Positions 1-5,343 of a DNA stretch of 5,528 nt are shown piece by piece. The position numbers were made by a program, and so were the translations under genes. The stretch is from a bacterium (GTDB lineage Bacteria > Desulfobacterota > GWC2-55-46). The notes below the pieces were generated by a model. That model saw nothing but the letters and a program-made list of their open reading frames with translations. It searched no databases and had not been told where the DNA came from. Position 1 is the stretch's first letter. The number at the start of each line of letters is the position of its first letter. The stretch spans positions 1-5,528 of the forward strand of contig DAIDBB010000476.1 in assembly GCA_027310325.1 (NCBI GenBank), in the 5' to 3' direction.

Positions 1-2
1 AT

Positions 3-386
3 ATCATGCGTTCGCGAAAGGGATTGCGGGACGACAAATATCCCGATTGCCCCTGGGTCTTTTTCGGCGACACAGGCGAGCAGGTCAGAGACTTCAGGGA
101 TGCCTGGGAGAAGGCTTGCAAAGCCGCAGGGCTGGAAGGAAAGTTGTTTCACGATTTCCGGAGAACGGCTGTAAGGAATATGGTCCGTGCGGGGATACCC
201 GAGAATGTGGCCATGAAGATTTCGGGCCATAAGACAAGGAGCGTCTTTGACAGGTACAACATCGTCAACGAGGCTGACTTGAGGATTGCCGCCGACCGTC
301 TCCAGAAGAAAATTAATACAAAATTAGTACAATCCGGCAAAAAACATCTGAAACTCGTGGATGCCTCAGAAGCGGCTACGGTCTGA
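3..386 (+). CDS. Tyrosine recombinase (phage/island integrase), C-terminal part; 5' end outside the window
   Basis: The frame is already open at the left edge, so only the C-terminal half of the catalytic domain is present; the Met codon at position 6 is probably internal. Counting from that Met, the box II motif HDFRR supplies His49 and Arg52, SGHK supplies His75, and FDRY supplies the nucleophile Tyr84. This H-x-x-R...H...Y series is diagnostic of site-specific tyrosine recombinases, which form a transient 3'-phosphotyrosyl link to DNA. The box I arginine must lie upstream. A basic, lysine-rich tail of about 40 residues follows the Tyr. The gene ends 26 bp from the 3' end of a tRNA-Leu gene and points at it, which fits the integrase of an element inserted at that tRNA. 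The visible part looks intact, with no frameshift. The family is certain; whether the element is still mobile cannot be judged here. Confidence 0.93.
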   Translation: MMRSRKGLRDDKYPDCPWVFFGDTGEQVRDFRDAWEKACKAAGLEGKLFHDFRRTAVRNMVRAGIPENVAMKISGHKTRSVFDRYNIVNEADLRIAADRLQKKINTKLVQSGKKHLKLVDASEAATV

Positions 387-403
387 AAACTTAATGTTTT
401 CAG
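383..403. repeat. Perfect 8-bp inverted repeat between integrase stop and tRNA 3' end
   Basis: CTGAAAAC (383-390) and GTTTTCAG (396-403) are perfect inverted copies around a 5-nt TTAAT loop. The left arm contains the integrase stop codon TGA (384-386). The repeat sits exactly where two convergent transcripts, integrase and tRNA, must end. It could act as a weak bidirectional terminator, although neither strand has a T-run after it and the stem is mostly A-T. A recombination-protein site near the attachment site is an alternative. The symmetry is seen directly; its role is inference. Confidence 0.5.
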
Positions 404-412
404 GGGATTAGA

Positions 413-440
413 TGGTGCCGGAGGCGGGGGTCGAACCCGC
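413..440. other. Candidate attachment (att) site in the tRNA-Leu 3' end
   Basis: Tyrosine recombinases next to tRNA genes commonly use the T-arm and acceptor 3' end as core site, which restores an intact tRNA after integration. Here the integrase lies 26 bp beyond the encoded CCA, and the tRNA is complete. The extent given, T arm to CCA, is a guess at the core. The second copy needed to prove it would be at the far end of the element, left of the window. Confidence 0.35.
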
Positions 441-499
441 ACGACCTTGCGGTCACGGGATTTTGAGTCCCGCGCGTCTGCCAGTTTCACCACTCCGGC
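413..499 (-). tRNA. tRNA-Leu, anticodon CAA
   Basis: On the minus strand the acceptor arm GCCGGAG (499-493) pairs with CTCCGGC (423-417), followed by discriminator A and an encoded CCA (415-413). The anticodon stem CGGGA/TCCCG encloses the 7-nt loop CTCAAAA, giving anticodon CAA (plus-strand 463-465), which reads UUG. A long variable arm, GACC-GCAA-GGTC with a GNRA loop, marks it as a class II tRNA, as expected for Leu. The T arm is GCGGG/CCCGC around TTCGACC. Length is 87 nt including CCA. All arms pair, so the gene looks functional even though it borders an integrase. In E. coli the tRNA with this anticodon (leuX) is a well-known island insertion site. Confidence 0.97.
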
Positions 500-508
500 G
501 ATTAAAAA

Positions 509-537
509 AAATTAGCATACGGCCCTCATCAAGTCAA
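509..537 (-). promoter_or_regulatory. Possible promoter of the tRNA-Leu gene
   Basis: On the minus strand TTGACT (537-532) matches the -35 consensus at 5 of 6 positions. Seventeen bp downstream is TAATTT (514-509), preceded by an extended -10 style TGC; an alternative -10, GCTAAT (516-511), gives a 15-bp spacer. Either would start transcription only a few nucleotides before the mature tRNA 5' end at 499. The -35 is good and the -10 is poor, so the exact assignment is uncertain. Confidence 0.35.
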
Positions 538-583
538 CGGTTAAAAGCGCCTTTTTTATCACGCGTTCCGGCTCTGTTGTCTA

Positions 584-611
584 TTGACATAAAGGTTGGA
601 TTTGATATATT
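584..611 (+). promoter_or_regulatory. Sigma70-type promoter of kdsB, predicted leaderless start
   Basis: TTGACA (584-589) is a perfect -35 hexamer. TATATT (606-611) matches the -10 consensus at 5 of 6 positions with a 16-bp spacer. A start 6-8 nt after the -10 box would fall at about 617-619, on or beside the kdsB ATG at 619. No Shine-Dalgarno sequence is present at usable spacing, which agrees with a leaderless mRNA. The hexamers are seen; the start site is inferred. Confidence 0.6.
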
Positions 612-618
612 GACGTGA

Positions 619-1359
619 ATGAACGTCGTAGCTATCATCCCCGCCAGGTTCGGCTCAACGAGACTCGAGGGAAAACCGCTGGCGGACATCGGCGGAAAGC
701 CGATGATCCAAAGGGTCTATGAACGGGCGAAGGGCTCGCGCCTCATAGGCGAAGTGACTGTAGCTACTGACGACGAGCGCATCTTAAAGGCCGTTATATC
801 CTTCGGCGGCAAGGCCGTCATGACGGACAGCGGGCACAGGTCGGGCACCGACAGGGTCGCCGAGGCTGTAAGCGGCACGAAAGCCGAGATAGTCGTAAAC
901 ATCCAGGGGGCTGAGCCTCTCATAGAGCCCGGGATGATAGATGACGCCATAAGGCCGCTACTCGACAATTCCGACATACTCCTCTGTACGCTCAAGACAA
1001 GGATAACGGAAGAGGACGAGTACCGTGACCCGAACGTGGTAAAGGTCGTCACGGATAGCCAGGGTTTTGCGCTTTATTTTTCAAGAAGCCCCATACCTTA
1101 CGGCGTTTTCAAAAAAGACGGGCTGTTTCCGTATAAACATGTCGGTCTTTATGTCTTCAGGAGGGATTTCCTTGTAAAGTTCTCGGGGTTTGAGCCCACG
1201 GCCCTTGAGAGAACGGAAAATCTCGAACAGCTCCGGGCCCTTGAGAACGGTTTCAGGATTAAAGTCGTTGAGACGAGTTATAACCCCATTGCGGTGGATA
1301 CGCCCGAGGACCTCGATAGGGTGAGGTCGATGATAAGCGAAACTGAGAAAATCATTTAA
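619..1359 (+). CDS. kdsB: 3-deoxy-manno-octulosonate cytidylyltransferase (CMP-Kdo synthetase)
   Basis: KdsB activates Kdo with CTP to give CMP-Kdo and pyrophosphate in the cytoplasm, the last soluble step before Kdo transfer to lipid A. The 246-residue length is normal. The N-terminal nucleotide-binding motif IIPARFGSTRLEGKPL contains the conserved Lys19. VATDDERI, HRSGTDRVAEA (73-83), YFSRSPIPYG (153-162), KHVGLYVFRRDFL and LEQLRALENG (202-211) are family hallmarks, and VDTPEDL carries the metal-binding Asp227. The motif normally read as N-x-Q-G-D-E-P is NIQGAEP here, so Ala98 replaces the other metal-ligand Asp (codon GCT at 910-912; GAT would restore it). This may lower or abolish activity, or be tolerated in this lineage. 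The start is fixed by an in-frame TGA at 616-618, immediately before the ATG. It is the first gene of the Kdo cluster and is likely transcribed from its own promoter at 584-611. Confidence 0.95.
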   Translation: MNVVAIIPARFGSTRLEGKPLADIGGKPMIQRVYERAKGSRLIGEVTVATDDERILKAVISFGGKAVMTDSGHRSGTDRVAEAVSGTKAEIVVNIQGAEPLIEPGMIDDAIRPLLDNSDILLCTLKTRITEEDEYRDPNVVKVVTDSQGFALYFSRSPIPYGVFKKDGLFPYKHVGLYVFRRDFLVKFSGFEPTALERTENLEQLRALENGFRIKVVETSYNPIAVDTPEDLDRVRSMISETEKII

Positions 1360-1392
1360 AAATTGTGGTTTTCAGGTTATATTTATAGGATA

Positions 1393-1421
1393 TCGGCAGG
1401 ACGGTCTCAAGCGTATATAGT
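1393..1421 (+). promoter_or_regulatory. Possible internal promoter upstream of pyrG
   Basis: TCGGCA (1393-1398; 4 of 6 matches to the -35 consensus) and TATAGT (1416-1421; 5 of 6 to the -10) are separated by 17 bp in the kdsB-pyrG gap. Transcription would start near 1428, at a 16-codon mini-ORF and about 45 nt before pyrG. The -35 is only moderate. The gap also has no clear terminator, so pyrG may be read through from kdsB as well. Confidence 0.3.
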
Positions 1422-1423
1422 TA

Positions 1424-1474
1424 ATGATAAGGACCCTTAAAGATACGGGACCGGTTTTGATGCCTATATATTAA
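1424..1474 (+). CDS. Candidate 16-residue leader peptide upstream of pyrG
   Basis: A short frame starting at ATG 1424 reads MIRTLKDTGPVLMPIY and stops with TAA at 1472-1474, overlapping the first pyrG ATG by one base (TAATG). That stop-start overlap is a classic geometry for translational coupling. It would be useful here because pyrG has no recognisable Shine-Dalgarno sequence near either start. The mini-ORF has no clear Shine-Dalgarno either; it may be read from a near-leaderless transcript. The length is too short for coding statistics, so this rests on position alone. Confidence 0.22.
   Translation: MIRTLKDTGPVLMPIY
1465..1470 (+). promoter_or_regulatory. -10-like box that could give a leaderless pyrG transcript
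   Basis: TATATA ends 6 nt before the second in-frame pyrG ATG (1477), the same geometry as the TATATT box before kdsB. No good -35 hexamer is found 16-18 bp upstream. If used, translation would begin at 1477 rather than 1474, shortening PyrG by one residue. Confidence 0.25.
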
Positions 1475-3138
1475 TGATGGATTTCAAGAAACAGATAAAG
1501 ACAAAGTTCATATTCGTTACCGGCGGGGTCGTATCCTCGTTGGGCAAGGGTCTTGCCAGCGCCTCCATCGGGGCGCTCCTCGAATCAAGGGGTCTTTCGA
1601 TAACCCTACAGAAGCTTGACCCGTACATAAATGTAGACCCCGGGACTATGAGCCCGTTCCAGCACGGCGAGGTATACGTAACTGACGACGGGGCCGAGAC
1701 CGACCTTGACCTCGGCCATTACGAGAGGTTTACGGGCGCGAAGCTTACCAGGCGCAACAACTTCACCACCGGCCAGGTCTACGACTCGATAATAACCAAG
1801 GAGAGGAGGGGAGATTACCTCGGATATACCGTCCAGGTTGTCCCTCACGTAACGGACGAGATAAAGAGTAAGGTTCTCGCGATAGCAAATAACGTCGATA
1901 TCGCCATAATAGAGATAGGCGGCACTGTCGGCGATATCGAGAGCCTTCCGTTCCTGGAGGCGATAAGGCAATTGAGGTTCGACCTCGGCAAGGAAAACGT
2001 CATCTACGTCCACCTGACGCTCCTTCCTTATATAGCCACGGCCCACGAGATAAAGACCAAGCCTACCCAGCACAGCGTAAATAAGCTCCGTGAGATCGGT
2101 ATTCAACCCGATATTCTCCTCTGCAGGTCGGATAGGCCCTTGACGGCTGAACTCAAGGGTAAGATCGGCCTTTTCTGCAACGTCGAAAAGGACGCGGTCA
2201 TCTCGGCCGAAGACGTCAAATGCATATACGAGGTGCCGCTCGTCTTTCACCGCGAGGGCCTCGACGAGAAGATAATAAAGCTCCTTAACATATGGACCCG
2301 CGCCCCGAAGCTCGAGCAGTGGGAAGACATAGCAAAGAAGATAAACAGTCCCAAAAACGAGGTCACTATCGGGATAGTCGGCAAGTACGTTAACCGCCAG
2401 GATTCCTACAAGAGCCTCCATGAGGCGCTTATCCACGGGGGCCTCGCCAACAGCTGCAGGGTGAACCTCCAGTACATAGATTCCGAAGAGGTGGAGAAAA
2501 AAGGCGCCCAGACGCTCCTTAAAAACGTCGACGGAGTCCTTATACCCGGAGGGTTCGGCAGCCGCGGGGTCGAGGGTAAGATCTCCTCCATCAAATACGT
2601 GAGGGAGAATAAGATACCCTTTTTCGGCATATGTCTCGGCATGCAGGTGGCTGTTATTGAGCTTACTAGGGACGTATGCGGCCTCAAGAACGCCAACTCA
2701 ACCGAGTTCGATCCGGAAACGCCTGAGCCCGTAATAGACATAATGGAGGAGCAGAGGGGCGTGAACTCGAAGGGCGGCACCATGCGTCTCGGCGCCTATC
2801 CGTGCTCGGTAAAGAAAGGGACAAAGGCCCATTCGGTTTACGGCGCGGTTGATATCTCGGAAAGGCACAGGCACAGGTACGAGGTCAACAACCGCTACAG
2901 GGACGAGCTGGAGAAGGCGGGCGTTGAGTGGAGCGGGCTCTCGCCTGACGGGTCTCTCGTGGAGATTATGGAGTACAGGCACCATCCGTGGTTCGTGGCC
3001 TGCCAGTTCCATCCGGAGTTCAAGAGCCGGCCGATGGCCCCGCATCCGCTTTTCCGCGGGTTCATAAAATCGGTCCTTGCCCATAAGACTCAGGGCCTCA
3101 AGAAGCTCAAGCAAAAAAAGAAACCCGGAAAGAAATAA
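1474..3138 (+). CDS. pyrG: CTP synthase (glutamine-hydrolysing)
   Basis: PyrG makes CTP from UTP, ATP and glutamine. At 554 residues it is close to the usual length (E. coli about 545). The N-terminal synthetase domain (about 10-275) begins with FVTGGVVSSLGKGLAS, the P-loop-like ATP site with Lys25, then LDPYINVDPGTM, DDGAETDLDLGHYERF and EIGGTVGDIES, the nucleotide and Mg sites. The C-terminal class I glutamine amidotransferase domain (about 295-535) has GGFGSRG, the nucleophile Cys387 in FFGICLGMQ, and the His513/Glu515 pair of QFHPEF. All catalytic residues are present. A short lysine-rich tail follows. The ATGs at 1474 and 1477 are both possible and neither has a clear Shine-Dalgarno. Its place between kdsB and kdsA makes sense because KdsB consumes CTP. 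The gene is also needed for general nucleotide and phospholipid synthesis. Confidence 0.98.
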   Translation: MMDFKKQIKTKFIFVTGGVVSSLGKGLASASIGALLESRGLSITLQKLDPYINVDPGTMSPFQHGEVYVTDDGAETDLDLGHYERFTGAKLTRRNNFTTGQVYDSIITKERRGDYLGYTVQVVPHVTDEIKSKVLAIANNVDIAIIEIGGTVGDIESLPFLEAIRQLRFDLGKENVIYVHLTLLPYIATAHEIKTKPTQHSVNKLREIGIQPDILLCRSDRPLTAELKGKIGLFCNVEKDAVISAEDVKCIYEVPLVFHREGLDEKIIKLLNIWTRAPKLEQWEDIAKKINSPKNEVTIGIVGKYVNRQDSYKSLHEALIHGGLANSCRVNLQYIDSEEVEKKGAQTLLKNVDGVLIPGGFGSRGVEGKISSIKYVRENKIPFFGICLGMQVAVIELTRDVCGLKNANSTEFDPETPEPVIDIMEEQRGVNSKGGTMRLGAYPCSVKKGTKAHSVYGAVDISERHRHRYEVNNRYRDELEKAGVEWSGLSPDGSLVEIMEYRHHPWFVACQFHPEFKSRPMAPHPLFRGFIKSVLAHKTQGLKKLKQKKKPGKK

Positions 3139-3161
3139 TCTCTTTATATCCCACGGTAAGA

Positions 3162-3998
3162 ATGAGGCAGATAAAGTTAAGCGGCTTTTCGATAGGGGAC
3201 GGCGGGCTTTTTTTCATAATGGGGCCGTGCGTCATCGAAAACGAGAAGTTGACGCTGGAGACCCTCGAGAGACTTTCGGATACCGCCGATTCGCTGGGCG
3301 TACCCTTCGTCTTCAAATCCTCCTATGACAAGGCCAACAGGACATCGGTAAAGTCTTTCAGGGGGCCGGGACTTAAAAAAGGCCTTAAGATATTAAAGAA
3401 GGCCAAAAGACTTTTTAATGTCCCTGTGCTTACCGACGTGCACTGCAGGCACGAGGTAAAAGACGTCGCCGAAGTAGCCGACATCATACAGGTCCCGGCA
3501 TATCTCAGCCGCCAGACCGACCTCATCGTTGAGGCGGCCAGGACGAAAAGGGTCGTTAACATAAAAAAGGGGCAGTTCATGGCCCCTGGGGACGTGAGAC
3601 TTTCGGTTGAGAAGGCCCTTAGCGCCGGTAACAGGGACGTCATAGTTACCGAAAGGGGCGTAAGTTTCGGGTATAATAACCTTACCGTAGACTTCCGTTC
3701 CATCCCCTTGATGAGGGGGGCCGGCTTCCCGGTCGTCTTTGACGCCACGCATAGCGTCCAGACCCCGGGCGGCATGGGGACGTCCTCTGGCGGCGATAGA
3801 GGGATGGCAAGGTTTCTCGCAAGGGCCGCCGTTGCCGTCGGTGTTGACGGTGTCTTCATGGAGGTCCATCCAGACCCGGATAAGGCCCTCTGCGACGGCC
3901 CGAATTCGATAAGGCTCGGGGACGTAAAAGACATCATAAAAGAGCTTATCGACATTAACGGACTTATTGACAAGACTGTTCGGGATTGTCCTGTATGA
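3162..3998 (+). CDS. kdsA: 2-dehydro-3-deoxyphosphooctonate aldolase (Kdo-8-phosphate synthase)
   Basis: KdsA condenses D-arabinose 5-phosphate with phosphoenolpyruvate to Kdo 8-phosphate. The 278-residue protein is a single TIM-barrel domain. Visible motifs are MGPCVIEN, KSSYDKANRTS (52-62), FRGPG, LTDVH, RQTDL, NIKKGQF, ERG.SFGYNNL and FDATHSVQ. Cys23, His197, Glu234 and Asp245 correspond to the four metal ligands of the Aquifex aeolicus enzyme (Cys11, His185, Glu222, Asp233), all offset by 12, so a metal-dependent enzyme is predicted; E. coli has Asn at the Cys position. The loop before the last ligand reads CDGP as in the metal-independent E. coli protein, which is a mixed signature. The gene starts 23 bp after pyrG with only a weak GGTAAG directly before the ATG. 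It overlaps kdsD by 4 bp, so these genes are co-transcribed and probably translationally coupled. Confidence 0.97.
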   Translation: MRQIKLSGFSIGDGGLFFIMGPCVIENEKLTLETLERLSDTADSLGVPFVFKSSYDKANRTSVKSFRGPGLKKGLKILKKAKRLFNVPVLTDVHCRHEVKDVAEVADIIQVPAYLSRQTDLIVEAARTKRVVNIKKGQFMAPGDVRLSVEKALSAGNRDVIVTERGVSFGYNNLTVDFRSIPLMRGAGFPVVFDATHSVQTPGGMGTSSGGDRGMARFLARAAVAVGVDGVFMEVHPDPDKALCDGPNSIRLGDVKDIIKELIDINGLIDKTVRDCPV

Positions 3999-4966
3999 AA
4001 AAAGACCTGACCATAGCCACCGCAAAGCGCGTACTTGAGATCGAGGCGAAGGCCGTAAGGTCCCTGGTCTCGATGCTCAATAAGGACTTCACCAGGGCCG
4101 TAGACATGATACTCTCAACGACCGGCAAGGTCGTCGTTAGCGGCATGGGCAAAAGCGGCATAATCTGCCAGAAGATCGCCTCTACGCTCGCTTCCACCGG
4201 AACGCCTTCCTTTTTCCTCCATCCCGCGGAGGGCGTCCACGGGGACCTCGGGATGGTCATGAAAAACGACATACTGCTCGCGATATCCAATTCGGGCGAG
4301 ACCTCCGAGCTTATAAAGATACTCCCGGTAGTAAAGAGGCTTGGCGTAGGCATGATAGCCATGACCGGGAAAAAGGACTCGACCCTCGCGCGCATGAGCG
4401 ACGTTTCGCTTTACGTGGGCGTAAAGGAAGAGGCCTGCTCCCTGGGGCTTTCGCCCACGGCCTCGACCACCGCGTGCCTTGCCATGGGGGACGCCCTGGC
4501 GGTCGCGCTCCTCGAAAGGAGAGGGTTCAGGGCCGAGGACTTCGCCCTGCTTCACCCGGCCGGAAGCCTCGGGAGAAGGCTCATGAAGGTTGAAGACCTC
4601 ATGCATACCGGACGGGATATTCCGAGGGTCTCGATGGACACCCCGATGAAAGACGTCATCGTCGAGATAACAGCGAAGAGGCTTGGTGTTGCCGGGGTCT
4701 TCAAGGGAAAGGATAAACTCCTCGGCGTCATAACCGACGGGGATCTCAGGAGGGCCCTTTCCAGGGGCGACGGCATATTGAATAAAAGGACGGCCGACGT
4801 CATGACCCGCCGCCCAAAGGTCATTCCAAAGGGGTCCCTTGCCGAGGCCGCGCTCAAGATGATGGAGGAACATTCCATTACCGCGCTCTTCGTGCATGAT
4901 GATGAGGCAGACGCGGTCGTAGGCATAGTCCATATGCACGACCTTCTTAAAGCCGGGGTTGTCTGA
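3995..4966 (+). CDS. kdsD: D-arabinose-5-phosphate isomerase (SIS + two CBS domains)
   Basis: This enzyme converts D-ribulose 5-phosphate to D-arabinose 5-phosphate, the substrate of KdsA. The ATG at 3995 is chosen because it forms an ATGA overlap with the kdsA stop and has GGGA (3982-3985) nine bases upstream; a TTG at 3986 would add three residues. The resulting 323 residues match the family (E. coli KdsD 328). The SIS domain (about 40-180) has VSGMGKSG, HPAEGVHGDLGM and ISNSGETSE. Lys53, Glu105, Glu146 and His187 align with the E. coli active-site residues Lys59, Glu111, Glu152 and His193 with a constant offset of 6. Two CBS domains follow (about 203-260 and 268-323), with GVITDGDLRR and GIVHMHDLL at their ends. 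KdsD and the capsule paralogue KpsF cannot be separated by sequence alone; the link to kdsA and kdsB favours kdsD. It is the last gene of the visible cluster. Confidence 0.95.
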   Translation: MKKDLTIATAKRVLEIEAKAVRSLVSMLNKDFTRAVDMILSTTGKVVVSGMGKSGIICQKIASTLASTGTPSFFLHPAEGVHGDLGMVMKNDILLAISNSGETSELIKILPVVKRLGVGMIAMTGKKDSTLARMSDVSLYVGVKEEACSLGLSPTASTTACLAMGDALAVALLERRGFRAEDFALLHPAGSLGRRLMKVEDLMHTGRDIPRVSMDTPMKDVIVEITAKRLGVAGVFKGKDKLLGVITDGDLRRALSRGDGILNKRTADVMTRRPKVIPKGSLAEAALKMMEEHSITALFVHDDEADAVVGIVHMHDLLKAGVV

Positions 4967-4996
4967 ACCCGCATCCCCGCCGTTTCCTTTCCGATG

Positions 4997-5030
4997 AACG
5001 GGGCCTGTAGTCTCCCCGGTTTACCTCTTT
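4997..5030 (+). terminator. Probable terminator after kdsD
   Basis: AACGGGG (4997-5003) can pair with CCCCGGTT (5014-5021), leaving one bulged G and a 10-nt loop with a GC-rich core of five pairs. The downstream stretch TTTACCTCTTT is pyrimidine-rich but not a clean T-run. It starts 31 bp after the kdsD stop and is the only GC-rich hairpin in the spacer. Termination may be partial. Confidence 0.45.
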
Positions 5031-5056
5031 AAAAAAAATCTGTGACTAAATCCCGG

Positions 5057-5076
5057 AATATGACTTTTTTCATATT
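5057..5076. repeat. AT-only inverted repeat flanked by A8 and T8 tracts
   Basis: AATATGA (5057-5063) and TCATATT (5070-5076) are perfect inverted copies around CTTTTT. The repeat lies between an A8 run (5031-5038) and a T8 run (5101-5108). The stem is too AT-rich for a typical intrinsic terminator; it could be a protein-binding site or a weak stop for minus-strand transcription. No function can be assigned. Confidence 0.4.
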
Positions 5077-5125
5077 AAAATCTTTTGAACTCATGTAAAA
5101 TTTTTTTTATGGAGAGGGCACTAAA

Positions 5126-5236
5126 ATGCTTGACAGCCTTTTCAAGGTTGTGTATAAGTATAGCAATTTGCAAAACTTCTACATAAAGTCCCACGAAAAG
5201 TCGCACCTATTTGTCTTTTCTTTAGTAATCCTGTAA
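5126..5236 (+). CDS. Possible 36-residue ORF of unknown function
   Basis: An ATG at 5126 follows GGAGAGG (5111-5117) at 8 bp, a usable ribosome-binding site, and the frame runs 36 codons to TAA. The peptide begins MLDSLFKVVYKYSN and ends in a hydrophobic FVFSLVIL segment. I do not recognise it. Against it, the best promoter of the spacer (5130-5158) lies inside this frame, and the region is AT-rich, so a chance ORF is quite likely. It would need its own transcript starting before about 5110. Confidence 0.15.
   Translation: MLDSLFKVVYKYSNLQNFYIKSHEKSHLFVFSLVIL
5130..5158 (+). promoter_or_regulatory. Strong sigma70-type promoter upstream of the porin-like gene
   Basis: TTGACA (5130-5135) is a perfect -35 and TATAAG (5153-5158) matches the -10 at 5 of 6 positions, with the ideal 17-bp spacer. 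Transcription would start near 5165 and leave a leader of about 255 nt before the start codon at 5422. The upstream T8 tract (5101-5108) could act as an UP-like element. No other promoter of this quality is seen in the spacer. Confidence 0.6.
5163..5171. promoter_or_regulatory. Palindrome GCAATTTGC at the predicted transcription start
   Basis: GCAA-T-TTGC is a perfect 9-bp palindrome that covers the predicted +1 of the 5130-5158 promoter. Such a position is typical of a repressor site, but the element is short and could be chance in this sequence. Confidence 0.2.
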
Positions 5237-5293
5237 CAGTCAGTAAAGCTCCAAAGCTGTAGTAGTGATACGGGTAAGACGGAAGTTCTGAAA

Positions 5294-5314
5294 GCAATTT
5301 CTTTATGAATTTGC
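5294..5314 (+). repeat. Hairpin in the leader
   Basis: GCAATTTC and GAATTTGC can form seven base pairs with one T-T mismatch around the loop TTTAT. Its outer GCAA...TTGC arms repeat the half-sites of the palindrome at 5163-5171. It is the longest simple stem in the leader but is AT-rich. Confidence 0.35.
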
Positions 5315-5343
5315 CGATTAACAGTTCGTAGCTCTTTATCACC

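Larger units (their letters stand above)
1414..1478 (+). repeat. Imperfect direct repeat of the pyrG start module
   Basis: TATATAGTTAATGAT (1414-1428) and TATATATTAATGAT (1465-1478) differ by one inserted G and lie 51 bp apart at their first bases. Each copy carries a -10-like TATATA followed directly by an ATG. The second copy contains both candidate pyrG start codons, 1474 and 1477. The first copy starts a short out-of-frame ORF. The repeat may be a small duplication of a start region or chance in an AT-rich gap. Confidence 0.5.

Noticed and set aside
149..493. Minus-strand ORF of 114 codons across the tRNA and the integrase
   Set aside because: Its first part is simply the tRNA-Leu sequence translated and the rest is antisense to the integrase; such tRNA-derived ORFs are common artefacts.
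412..618. Plus-strand ORF of 68 codons starting at the tRNA
   Set aside because: It is the complement of tRNA-Leu followed by the kdsB promoter region; no ribosome-binding site and no recognisable protein.
1606..2436. Long minus-strand ORF (276 codons) inside pyrG
   Set aside because: It is fully antisense to the conserved pyrG synthetase domain; open antisense frames are expected from the strong codon bias of this gene.
3986..3988. TTG as the kdsD start codon
   Set aside because: The ATG at 3995 gives the ATGA overlap with kdsA, good Shine-Dalgarno spacing and the expected family N-terminus.
3323..4025. Two long minus-strand ORFs inside kdsA
   Set aside because: Antisense shadows of a gene whose catalytic residues and length are fully accounted for; no start signals.
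4115..4974. Minus-strand ORFs inside kdsD
   Set aside because: Antisense to the intact SIS and CBS domains; the translations show no recognisable domain.
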